NCBI GenBank assembly: GCA_016208525.1
Contig: JACQYJ010000225.1
Location: forward strand, 1 to 9,114
Reading direction: 5' to 3'
DNA from: Deltaproteobacteria bacterium
Lineage (GTDB): Bacteria; Desulfobacterota; JAENJC01
Length of the DNA: 9,114 bases
Both the position numbers and the translations under genes were made by a program. The notes below the pieces were generated by a model. The model searched no databases. It worked only from the letters and a program-made list of their open reading frames with translations, and had not been told where the DNA came from. The stretch's first letter is position 1, and each line of letters begins with the position of its first letter. This document shows, piece after piece, positions 1 through 5,703 of this stretch.

Positions 1-87
1 ACTTTTCTTGTGGTATTGTCTTGGACTATTTGCCTCTGTATTTATGCAAGCAATATTGATCCCGAACAGTATTGGGACAACCTCCAT
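1..87 (-). CDS. Possible 5' part of an unrecognised protein, running off the left edge
   Basis: An ATG at 87 on the minus strand opens a frame that stays open to the window edge (29 codons, beginning MEVVPILFGINIACI). An AGGAGG Shine-Dalgarno sequence lies at 104-99, 11 nt upstream, a little far but otherwise ideal. I do not recognise the protein from this fragment. It lies downstream of the ORF6N gene on the same strand. Against it: all three plus-strand frames are also open to about position 57 or beyond, so openness alone means little here. The strong ribosome site is the main support. Confidence 0.3.
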   Translation of the reverse strand, partial: MEVVPILFGINIACINTEANSPRQYHKKS

Positions 88-142
88 ATTATTTGAAACC
101 TCCTATTAACCGGCACCCCACTCCCCGCCTGCTTTTTGCCTC

Positions 143-158
143 ATCACTCTCAAGTGAT
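143..158. terminator. Small perfect hairpin, possible weak terminator on the plus strand
   Basis: ATCACT (143-148) pairs perfectly with AGTGAT (153-158) across a 4-nt loop. Reading on the plus strand it is followed by a T-rich tract (TTTGTATTTT), which would suit a weak intrinsic terminator for something entering from the left edge. On the minus strand no T-run follows, so it is unlikely to end the ORF6N transcript. The stem is short and AT-rich. Confidence 0.3.
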
Positions 159-177
159 TTGTATTTTAGGGGAAAGC

Positions 178-681
178 TCAAAACCCTATCTTCCGCTTCT
201 TCGTCTGCGGCGGTTCAAGAAGCTGTCTTATCGCGTCAAAAACTATCTTGAACTGATGGTCATACTTCTTTTCCATTTCATCAATCTTCTTCTGCAAGTC
301 TTTGTGAGCAGACAGCATTTCACGAAGCTTTGTAAAGGTCCTCATTATCTGGATGTTGACTTGTACAGCCCTTTCGCTATTGAGGACGCTGGAAAGCATT
401 GCAACGCCGTTTTCGGTAAACGCACGTGGTAGCTTACGCGTCCCGCCCCAACTTGATGTTCCAAAATGGAATATCAAGTTTTCAAACTCATCTTTTGTCA
501 ACTGGAACATAAAATCATCCGGGAATCGCTCTATGTTTCTGCTTACAGCCTTATTGAGGTTTCCTGTGGTCACACCATAAAGCGCGGCCAGGTCTCTGTC
601 AAACATGACCTTTTTGCCCCGCACAAGAAATATCTTGTTTTCAATTACCTCAGACTGCATTATTAGGCTCTTTTCAGTCAT
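178..681 (-). CDS. ORF6N domain-containing DNA-binding-type protein
   Basis: This is a small accessory protein of the ORF6N family, a domain first described in phage anti-repressor-like proteins and common as chromosomal copies in delta-type proteobacteria and Nitrospirota. Seen in the sequence: an N-terminal ORF6N region (about residues 9-95) with the family-typical stretches IENKIFLVRGKKVMFDRDLA, LYGVTTGNLNKAVSRNIERF and PRAFTENGVAMLSSVL, then a charged coiled-coil-like segment (HKDLQKKIDEMEKKYDHQFK) and the usual basic end KKRKIGF. I chose the ATG at 681 because GGGAG lies 5 nt before it; an in-frame ATG at 693 would add only four residues (MGAI). It stands alone, divergent from mnmG, behind its own promoter. 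Its cellular role is unknown; DNA binding or phage-related regulation is inferred from the family. No toxin or integrase partner is visible nearby. Confidence 0.88.
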   Translation of the reverse strand: MTEKSLIMQSEVIENKIFLVRGKKVMFDRDLAALYGVTTGNLNKAVSRNIERFPDDFMFQLTKDEFENLIFHFGTSSWGGTRKLPRAFTENGVAMLSSVLNSERAVQVNIQIMRTFTKLREMLSAHKDLQKKIDEMEKKYDHQFKIVFDAIRQLLEPPQTKKRKIGF

Positions 682-749
682 TATGGCTCCCATTGCGAAA
701 ACCCTTCTATCTTAAGAGGGATGGGTTAAAGTATTTGAAAGTTTTCATG

Positions 750-777
750 ATTATAATCCAGCGGATATGGGAGTCAA
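750..777 (-). promoter_or_regulatory. Sigma70-type promoter for the ORF6N gene
   Basis: On the minus strand TTGACT (777-772) and TATAAT (755-750) are separated by 16 nt, giving a near-consensus promoter with an expected start near 743. The transcript would carry about 60 nt of leader before the ATG at 681. It points away from mnmG. Confidence 0.65.
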
Positions 778-825
778 GGGAAAAAGCTGTCCTGATTCGC
801 CAACCACAGACTTGAATAAAATTTG

Positions 826-925
826 ATAACTCTGGGCGGTGGCCTACGCTCACCCTACATTAATCTTTGTCAAAGGAGCGGAGGCCAATCCTCTATTGCC
901 TCAGTTACCATATTTTGTTACCATA
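826..925. repeat. Repeat-rich leader upstream of mnmG
   Basis: The segment before the mnmG ATG has three layers of small repeats. GGTG and CACC arms flank a near-palindromic core around 838-856. GAGGCCAAT (881-889) pairs with ATTGCCTC (895-902) with one bulged base. GTTACCATA occurs twice in direct orientation (904-912 and 917-925). The reading frame of mnmG happens to stay open through this region, but the encoded residues do not resemble MnmG. No convincing promoter or Shine-Dalgarno sequence was found for mnmG here. Confidence 0.35.
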
Positions 926-933
926 AAGTAATC

Positions 934-2889
934 ATGGAATTGAAAAGATATGATGTAATAGTTATCGGCTCTGGCCATGCCGGATGCGAGGCCTCTTTGG
1001 CTGCGGCAAGGATGGGGCTTTCTACCCTCTGCCTGACCATAAATCTGGACACCATAGGTCTTATGTCCTGCAACCCGGCCATAGGTGGGCTTGCAAAGGG
1101 GCACTTGGTGAAGGAGATTGATGCCCTTGGCGGCGAGATGGCGAAGAATACAGATGCAACAGGTATTCAGTTCCGCGTGCTTAACGCCAGCAAGGGGCCT
1201 GCCGTTCGAGGGAGCAGGGCCCAGGCAGACAGGACCCTTTACAAGAACAGGATGAAGACCGTCATGGAGGGCGCGCATAACCTGGATGTGAAGCAGGGGA
1301 TTGTGGACGAGGTCCTTGTGGAGGGCGGACAAGTTGTTGGAGTAAGGAGCAACATAGGGGTTGAATACCTCGGAAAGACCGTTGTAATAACCTCCGGGAC
1401 CTTCATGAAGGGGCTGATACATGTGGGGCTTGTGAATTACGCGGGTGGGCGTTCCGGAGACCTCCCGTCAGAGAAGCTGTCCGACAGCTTAAAAAATCTC
1501 GGTTTTGAGATAGGAAGACTTAAGACCGGCACATGCCCCAGGCTTGACGCCAAGACTATTGACTTCTCAACCCTCATACCCCAGCATGGAGATGAGCCTC
1601 CCGCTCCCTTCTCCTTTTCCACAAAGGAGATAACCCAGAGGCAGGTCCCATGCTACATGACATACACCAACGAGGGGACCCACAACATCATCAGAAGTGG
1701 CCTGGATCGTTCTCCACTTTATTCAGGAGTCATACAGGGTGTGGGCCCCCGCTACTGCCCTTCTATTGAGGACAAGTTCATAAGGTTCCCTGACAAGATA
1801 TGGCATCAGATATTCCTTGAGCCTGAAGGTTACGCAACCCAGGAGATTTATCCAAACGGCCTTTCTACTTCCCTCCCTTACGATGTTCAGTTGAATATGG
1901 TAAGGTCCATCCTTGGCCTTGAAAAGGCAGAAATAATGAGGCCAGGCTATGCTATAGAGTACGACTTTGCGCCGCCGACCCAGCTCAAGCCCTCCCTTGA
2001 AACAAAGCTTGTAAAAGGGCTCTTCTTTGCAGGGCAGATAAACGGCACATCTGGATATGAGGAGGCTGCGGCCCAGGGGCTGATTGCAGGGATAAACGCC
2101 GCTCTCTTGGTCAAAGGGGAAGAGCCGCTGATAATTGACCGTTCCGAAGGTTACATAGGTGTTATGATAGATGACCTTGTGACAAAGGGGACCAACGAGC
2201 CATACAGGATGTTCACGTCAAGGGCTGAATACAGGCTGCACCTCAGGGAAGACAACGCCGATCTGAGACTGAGGGAGAAGGGTCATCAGATTGGGCTTGT
2301 CTCTCTGGAGGATTACAGGGCATTTGTAGAAAAGAAGAAAGAGATTGAGGCGGAGATGGAGCGACTGAGGACCCTGAAGGTCCTGCCAACGTCTGAAGTA
2401 AACAGTAGATTAGGGTCTTTGGGGTCTATGCGCCTTGTAGAGCCCATAACTATGGAAGACCTTTTAAAGAGACCTGAAATAAGGTATAAAGATTTGATGG
2501 AATTAGAAGCCGGGGACAGTCCCGATTCTACGACTTCGCTGCGCTCCGTCCGTAAATCCGGGACAGTCCCCTCAGTTGGCCAGCAGGTGGAGATGCAAAT
2601 AAAATATCAGGGGTACATAAATAGGCAGATGGCGCAGGTTGAAAAGTTCAGGAAGATGGAAAAGATGAGGATACCTGATGACATCGATTACGCCGAGGTG
2701 CCCAGTATCTCAAGAGAGGTGCGGAACAAACTCTCCAGTATAAGGCCTCTTTCTGTTGGTCAGGCATCAAGGATTTCAGGAGTGACCCCTGCGGCGCTAT
2801 CGATATTGGTGGTTTATCTTAAGGGCAGAAATCATAAAAGGATGAATGCGCGCATTAACATCAATCCGCCTGCAATTAAAGGTTTTTGA
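934..2889 (+). CDS. mnmG: tRNA uridine-5-carboxymethylaminomethyl(34) synthesis protein MnmG (GidA)
   Basis: MnmG is the FAD-dependent partner of the GTPase MnmE; together they use methylene-tetrahydrofolate to place a carboxymethylaminomethyl or aminomethyl group on the wobble uridine of certain tRNAs in the cytoplasm. Visible motifs: the dinucleotide-binding loop VIVIGSGHAGCEA near residue 11, the conserved Cys46 in MSCNPAIGG, the family signature GPRYCPSIEDK with Cys275 (equivalent to E. coli Cys277), and AGQINGTSGYEEAAAQG. The C-terminal MnmE-binding helical domain ends with SVGQASRISGVTPAALSIL. I start at ATG 934 because the family begins at the YDVIVIG strand; a TTG at 823 would add 37 non-homologous residues. 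At 651 residues it is about 20-30 longer than usual; codons 527-546 are a 60-nt palindromic repeat inserted in frame. No strong Shine-Dalgarno sequence precedes the ATG. mnmE and rsmG are not adjacent in this window. Confidence 0.97.
   Translation: MELKRYDVIVIGSGHAGCEASLAAARMGLSTLCLTINLDTIGLMSCNPAIGGLAKGHLVKEIDALGGEMAKNTDATGIQFRVLNASKGPAVRGSRAQADRTLYKNRMKTVMEGAHNLDVKQGIVDEVLVEGGQVVGVRSNIGVEYLGKTVVITSGTFMKGLIHVGLVNYAGGRSGDLPSEKLSDSLKNLGFEIGRLKTGTCPRLDAKTIDFSTLIPQHGDEPPAPFSFSTKEITQRQVPCYMTYTNEGTHNIIRSGLDRSPLYSGVIQGVGPRYCPSIEDKFIRFPDKIWHQIFLEPEGYATQEIYPNGLSTSLPYDVQLNMVRSILGLEKAEIMRPGYAIEYDFAPPTQLKPSLETKLVKGLFFAGQINGTSGYEEAAAQGLIAGINAALLVKGEEPLIIDRSEGYIGVMIDDLVTKGTNEPYRMFTSRAEYRLHLREDNADLRLREKGHQIGLVSLEDYRAFVEKKKEIEAEMERLRTLKVLPTSEVNSRLGSLGSMRLVEPITMEDLLKRPEIRYKDLMELEAGDSPDSTTSLRSVRKSGTVPSVGQQVEMQIKYQGYINRQMAQVEKFRKMEKMRIPDDIDYAEVPSISREVRNKLSSIRPLSVGQASRISGVTPAALSILVVYLKGRNHKRMNARININPPAIKGF
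2512..2571 (+). repeat. REP-like palindromic element inserted in frame within mnmG
   Basis: GGGGACAGTCCC (2512-2523) and GGGACAGTCCCC (2560-2571) flank a GC-rich centre. Each copy is itself a near-palindrome (GGGAC-A-GTCCC), and the outermost arms GGGGAC and GTCCCC form an inverted repeat. The interior GATTCTACG and CGTAAATC are also partly complementary, so the whole can fold as one imperfect hairpin. The element is exactly 20 codons, starts on a codon boundary and contains no stop. The encoded residues (GDSPDSTTSLRSVRKSGTVP) do not look like MnmG. I recall this style of GGGGACTGTCCCC repeat from genomes with REP-associated tyrosine transposases; that link is inference. Confidence 0.75.
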
Positions 2890-2898
2890 ATACCCAGG

Positions 2899-2921
2899 TA
2901 TAATACCCATCCGGGTATAAT
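2899..2921 (+). promoter_or_regulatory. Two tandem TATAAT boxes in a palindromic setting
   Basis: Perfect TATAAT hexamers occur at 2899-2904 and 2916-2921, 17 nt apart, each preceded by GG. ATACCC (2903-2908) pairs with GGGTAT (2913-2918) over a 4-nt loop, and GGTATAATACC (2897-2907) is itself palindromic. No good -35 sequence sits at the right distance from either box, so this may be a small repeat or operator instead of a promoter. It lies just after the mnmG stop codon. Confidence 0.35.
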
Positions 2922-2922
2922 C

Positions 2923-2973
2923 CCAAGTAAGCTTTCATTAACCTAAATGAGTAGATGTCTGAAAGCAACTTGG
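2923..2973. repeat. Long imperfect hairpin between mnmG and the DUF3426 gene
   Basis: CCAAGT and GCTTTCA (2923-2937) pair with TGAAAGC and ACTTGG (2960-2973), 13 bp in all with a small bulge, around a 22-nt loop. A T-run (2991-2996) lies 17 nt beyond the stem, too far for a classic intrinsic terminator. It could act as a transcript-end stabiliser, a protein-binding dyad or a small mobile repeat. Confidence 0.5.
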
Positions 2974-3047
2974 TATTAATTCTAACTTGATTTTTTGTTT
3001 TAATTCGTTTAAGTTATTTCAAAGCAAATATTGTAGAAAGGTGACTT

Positions 3048-4220
3048 ATGATAATCCAATGCCCAAAATGCCTGACAAAATTTAAAATGGACGATTCGAA
3101 GGTGAAGGATGAAGGCACCAAGGTCCGATGCGCCAAGTGCAAGGAGGTTTTCGTAGTCACAAAAGAGGAAACATCACCTGTTCCGCCTCCTGTCCTGCCT
3201 GAGATTCCGGTCGAAAAAGGGGAGTTTGACTTCTCATTCGGCCCTCCACCTGAAGAAGAAAAAGAGGAGACCTCTTTCCAGACCGGAGGAGGATTTGGTG
3301 AGGAAACTGCAAAAGAGCCGCCAACCGACTTCTCCTTCGGAGAAATGCCTGAGGAAACGACAAAGGGAGTGGAAGAAAAAGAGGCAGCCCCTGACTTTGG
3401 CGGCATGTCCTTTGGTGAAGTCAGCTTTTCAGGGCCGGAAGAAACCGGTACAGAAGCAGCAGCATCTCCTTCTGCCTTTGAATTCAAGGGAGAGGAAGCA
3501 GCGTTTGGAAATATCGAATTCAAGGAAGAGGGGCCTTCCTTTGAGGCGCCTCACGAAGAGGCCTTTAAAGCGCCGGCAGAGACTGTTGTGCTGGCGCCTC
3601 CGGTAAAGACGGAGGAAGTGTCCGATAAAGTCCTTCCGAAATCCGGTGTAGCCTTCCAGGAGAACCTTGAACGGGGTGGTTTTGGCGAAAATGAGTTCCA
3701 GGATGAATTTCCCGTGGGCAGTGAAAAGGAAACAAAGCGTTCTTTTCTCAGGACGCTATCTATATTTGCTTTAATCTGCGTAGTAGCGTCCGTTCCACTC
3801 TGGTACCTCTGGACAAATTACAAAGGAGCAGAAAGCGGTCAGATCAACCTCGCCGAGCTTAATGGATATTTTACCCAGAATGCCGAGGCAGGGAATATAT
3901 TTGTCATAACCGGAATGGCTGTTAACAATACCAACAAGGCCCGTAGCTTCTTTCAGGTAAGGGGTATCCTGTTCAGCAAAAAGGGTGAAAAGCTTATACA
4001 GAAGGAGGTTTTTTGCGGAAATGTATTCTCATCGAAAGAGCTTACAACCCTTCCGAGAGCCAAGATAGAGGTTGATTTGATAAACAAGGTGGGCAGCAAA
4101 TTATCCAACATAAACCTTGCGCCAGGGAAATCGGTTCCGTTCACGATAATCTTTTTTGACCTTCCGCAGGACACGGCGGAGTTTTCTGTTGAGGTAGTTG
4201 GTTCTCAGATAGCATCTTAA
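3048..4220 (+). CDS. Zinc-ribbon, single-span membrane protein with DUF3426 domain
   Basis: Function is unknown, but the architecture is a known one. Residues 1-37 form an MJ0042-type zinc ribbon with Cys5-x2-Cys8 and Cys28-x2-Cys31 as metal ligands. A long acidic, low-complexity linker rich in Glu, Pro, Gly and Phe follows (about 38-225), with repeated FSFG and EE motifs. A membrane span lies near 232-252 (LSIFALICVVASVPLWYLW). The C-terminal part (about 262-386) matches DUF3426, including the NNTNKARSFFQVRGILF and LAPGKSVPFTIIFF stretches. The ribbon should be cytoplasmic and the DUF3426 domain periplasmic, by inference. The start is set by AAAGGTGA at 3037-3044. It follows mnmG in the same direction with a 158-nt gap that holds hairpins, so separate control is possible. 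Related proteins are often encoded near housekeeping or envelope genes. Confidence 0.88.
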   Translation: MIIQCPKCLTKFKMDDSKVKDEGTKVRCAKCKEVFVVTKEETSPVPPPVLPEIPVEKGEFDFSFGPPPEEEKEETSFQTGGGFGEETAKEPPTDFSFGEMPEETTKGVEEKEAAPDFGGMSFGEVSFSGPEETGTEAAASPSAFEFKGEEAAFGNIEFKEEGPSFEAPHEEAFKAPAETVVLAPPVKTEEVSDKVLPKSGVAFQENLERGGFGENEFQDEFPVGSEKETKRSFLRTLSIFALICVVASVPLWYLWTNYKGAESGQINLAELNGYFTQNAEAGNIFVITGMAVNNTNKARSFFQVRGILFSKKGEKLIQKEVFCGNVFSSKELTTLPRAKIEVDLINKVGSKLSNINLAPGKSVPFTIIFFDLPQDTAEFSVEVVGSQIAS

Positions 4221-4232
4221 AGTTATCATCCA

Positions 4233-4350
4233 GAAACGCCCCTTTTCCGCCCTGGCTGTGTCAATCTTCGGGATTGCTTGTGCGGCGCACATAGGTACGC
4301 CTCCGCTCAAGCCCTTGATTTCCTTGCCATGACGAAAAAAATCTCGTTTC
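4233..4350. repeat. MITE-like intergenic repeat with GAAACG/CGTTTC ends
   Basis: GAAACG (4233-4238) and CGTTTC (4345-4350) are inverted ends; just inside them TTTTCCG and CGAAAAA are also complementary. Near the centre, GGCGCAC and GTACGCC form a near-palindrome around ATAG. The minus-strand sequence (GGCTTGAGCGGAGGCGTAC followed by GTGCGCCGCACAAGC) has the look of a dispersed intergenic repeat seen in Nitrospirota and Desulfobacterota genomes; that recollection is not verified. No coding frame with a plausible product covers it. Confidence 0.5.
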
Positions 4351-4366
4351 CGAATTGAAAACTAAT

Positions 4367-4398
4367 AGTTTCTCATACGGGGTTTCCGCATGGAAACT
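4367..4398 (+). promoter_or_regulatory. Two mutually exclusive hairpins before the gene at 4413
   Basis: GTTTCC (4382-4387) pairs perfectly with GGAAAC (4392-4397) around a GCAT loop. The same right arm, GAAACT (4393-4398), can instead pair with AGTTTC (4367-4372). The alternatives end 15 nt before the ATG at 4413, which lacks a Shine-Dalgarno sequence. This layout could allow a translational or transcriptional switch, but chance cannot be excluded because the motif is short. Confidence 0.3.
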
Positions 4399-4412
4399 AA
4401 GCATCCGACGAT

Positions 4413-5162
4413 ATGCCTGACAAAAGAGAGAAGGTTAGCGCCTGGACAAAGAGGTTGGTTTCCGACCTTATAGTCATAGAGAGAAAAAGGATAAGAGTAG
4501 TCATCCTCGCTGAGAAACTCCGCAGGCTTGAGCCCTGTACAATTGTACAGGTCATTGATGAGATATGCCGCAAGGCAGAGGAAAGGGCCCCTGGTTATCA
4601 GGAGGCCCTTTTTGCGTTAATAGATATTCCTGCAATAACCGGTATCCTGGGTTATCCAAAGATGAGCGAGATATACCTTTCATCAAAGGAGATGGGGTGC
4701 GAAAGGGTTACAAGACTTCTCAGCAATCCTCCGTCCAGGAAGAAGAGATACAGTGAATACGATTTTGTTGAGGGACAGGAGCAGGAGCAGAAAACACTGG
4801 GAGAAAAGAGGAGCATTGCTAAAGGTTTCAAAAAAGATACCCTGGACAGACTGATATACGACCCCGACCCTCATGTCATACGGAACCTGCTGAACAATCC
4901 ACGGATAACGGAAAGAGATGTTCTTAAGGCAGCATCCAAGAGACCTGTTTCTGAAGAGATATTAACAGAGATTTTTAACAACAAAAAATGGGCGGAGAGA
5001 TACAGTATAAAAAGGGCGCTGGTAATGAACCCATACACCCCCACAAGGTTGGCCCTGGGTCTGGTTAATTTTATGCTTGTCCAGGATTTAAAGGAGATAA
5101 GCAAAGACGGGACCCTGCATAAAATGGTAAGGGGGGCGGCTGAAGACCTCTTGAAAAAGTAA
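4413..5162 (+). CDS. Conserved-looking hypothetical protein with helical repeat-like C-terminus
   Basis: I cannot name this family with certainty. The 249-residue product is predicted to be soluble: no signal peptide and no long hydrophobic run. The N-terminal part (1-115) is basic and helical. A charged, Glu/Gln-rich linker (about 116-140) follows. The C-terminal part (about 143-240) has two similar units around LLNNPRITERDVLKAASKRP and ALVMNPYTPTRLALGLV, each an Asn-Pro turn between helices, reminiscent of HEAT-like or leucine-rich-variant scaffolds; this comparison is by eye. The ATG at 4413 has no good ribosome site, so the true start could lie slightly downstream. It converges on tatA with only 5 nt between the two stop codons. 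A protein-binding scaffold role is a guess from the fold type. Confidence 0.8.
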   Translation: MPDKREKVSAWTKRLVSDLIVIERKRIRVVILAEKLRRLEPCTIVQVIDEICRKAEERAPGYQEALFALIDIPAITGILGYPKMSEIYLSSKEMGCERVTRLLSNPPSRKKRYSEYDFVEGQEQEQKTLGEKRSIAKGFKKDTLDRLIYDPDPHVIRNLLNNPRITERDVLKAASKRPVSEEILTEIFNNKKWAERYSIKRALVMNPYTPTRLALGLVNFMLVQDLKEISKDGTLHKMVRGAAEDLLKK

Positions 5163-5177
5163 AAGGATTACCCTTTT
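5161..5177. terminator. Possible shared terminator between convergent genes
   Basis: AAAAGG (5161-5166) pairs with CCTTTT (5172-5177) around a 5-nt loop. The hairpin overlaps both stop codons, that of the 4413-5162 gene and that of tatA. Short A and T runs on both sides would let it work weakly in both directions. The stem has only two GC pairs, so efficiency is doubtful. Confidence 0.4.
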
Positions 5178-5368
5178 CCTCCTCCTTCTTTCTTGTTTTC
5201 AACCTTCTTTGGAGTCACATCTATCTCGTCTTCGCCGGAAGAGGCCTTCTTAAAACCCTTTATAGCCTTTCCAAGTCCGGAACCGATCTCAGGGAGCTTG
5301 CCTGCTCCGAAGATTACCAGCACCAGCGCCAGGATAATAATAAGCTCTGGGATACCCAATCCAAACAT
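5168..5368 (-). CDS. tatA: Sec-independent protein translocase subunit TatA/TatE
   Basis: TatA forms the oligomeric part of the twin-arginine translocase, which carries folded, often cofactor-bound proteins across the inner membrane. The 66-residue product has the full family layout: a short N-terminal segment with Glu8, a membrane helix (PELIIILALVLVIF), the hinge FGAGKLPE, an amphipathic helix (GSGLGKAIKGFKKA) and an acidic-then-basic tail. Length fits a minimal TatA; TatB would be longer. AAAGGAGGT lies 3 nt upstream of the ATG, an excellent ribosome site. tatC is not in the window, so the gene stands apart from a tat operon. It lies downstream of selC on the same strand, 138 nt away, without an obvious terminator between them, so read-through from selC is possible. 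Confidence 0.95.
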   Translation of the reverse strand: MFGLGIPELIIILALVLVIFGAGKLPEIGSGLGKAIKGFKKASSGEDEIDVTPKKVENKKEGGGKG

Positions 5369-5390
5369 AAGACCTCCTTTTTAAAGGCTG

Positions 5391-5491
5391 ATTCTCGCAA
5401 AGGCGCAAAGTCCGCAAAGAATACAAATGCCAGGCCTGCCCTGCCTACCTTAAGTCGTTTCTTTATCTCTTCTTGGTGACTTAGCGTGAAA
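5391..5491. repeat. Degenerate inverted repeat of GCAAAG units between selC and tatA
   Basis: Three GCAAAG units stand in direct order at 5397-5402, 5405-5410 and 5414-5419. The opposite end (about 5480-5490) read on the other strand begins TTCACGCTAAG, matching TTCTCGCAAAG at 5393-5403 in 9 of 11 positions, so the roughly 100-bp segment has diverged terminal inverted repeats. The interior (5421-5460) is unremarkable. It resembles a decayed non-autonomous mobile repeat. Confidence 0.45.
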
Positions 5492-5506
5492 GCTTTTGTG
5501 TTTTTT

Positions 5507-5603
5507 TGGCGGAAGTGAATGGGAATCGAACCCACCTTCCCGATCTTCATCAGGAACACTGGATTTGAAGTCCAGGAGACCCACCAGCGGCCTTTTCACT
5601 TCC
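5507..5603 (-). tRNA. selC: tRNA-Sec (anticodon TCA)
   Basis: This gene encodes the tRNA that inserts selenocysteine at UGA codons, charged by serine ligase and converted by SelA with delivery by SelB. On the minus strand a perfect 8-bp acceptor stem (GGAAGTGA with TCACTTCC) encloses the rest; Sec tRNAs have this extra pair. The anticodon arm is CTGGA-CTTCAAA-TCCAG with TCA. The long variable arm forms an 8-bp stem, TTCCTGAT with ATCGGGAA over a GAAG loop. The T arm is GTGGG-TTCGATT-CCCAT. The discriminator G and the CCA end (5509-5507) are encoded. The length of 97 nt with CCA and the overall pattern match E. coli selC closely. No promoter was assigned with confidence. Confidence 0.97.
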
Positions 5604-5662
5604 TTGATTATACATTAGTTTGACAAATGTCCAGTGGAGAGTCAACAACAATCTGCTTTCCC

Positions 5663-5691
5663 TTGACGGGCTTTGGGTTGAAGCGTATAAT
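5663..5691 (+). promoter_or_regulatory. Near-consensus sigma70 promoter for the TonB-family gene
   Basis: TTGACG (5663-5668) and TATAAT (5686-5691) are 17 nt apart, differing from consensus in one base. The expected start, near 5698 or 5699, is only 5-6 nt before the ATG at 5704, and no Shine-Dalgarno sequence is present. The transcript would therefore be nearly leaderless. Confidence 0.7.
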
Positions 5692-5703
5692 TTTATTGAT
5701 GTT

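Noticed and set aside
823..933. In-frame TTG start at 823 adding 37 residues to MnmG
   Set aside because: The added residues do not resemble MnmG, are read from a repeat-rich leader, and the family begins at the YDVIVIG strand just after ATG 934.
3014..3523. Long minus-strand open frame opposite the DUF3426 gene
   Set aside because: It is the complement of a low-complexity Glu/Pro/Gly-rich linker, whose codon bias removes antisense stops; it has no family resemblance.
4345..4398. GTTTCC/GGAAAC repeats as a CRISPR array remnant
   Set aside because: The repeats are only 5-6 nt, alternate in orientation and have no regular spacer length; no cas gene is present.
5607..5612. Minus-strand TATAAT as the -10 of selC
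   Set aside because: The expected start would fall near 5600, inside the mature tRNA, which begins at 5603; a normal 5' leader would be impossible. The candidate -35 (TGGACA, 15-nt spacing) is also poor.
5620..5703. In-frame ATG at 5620 as the start of the TonB-family protein
   Set aside because: It lies upstream of a near-consensus promoter, would put 28 polar residues before the membrane helix, and has no ribosome site.
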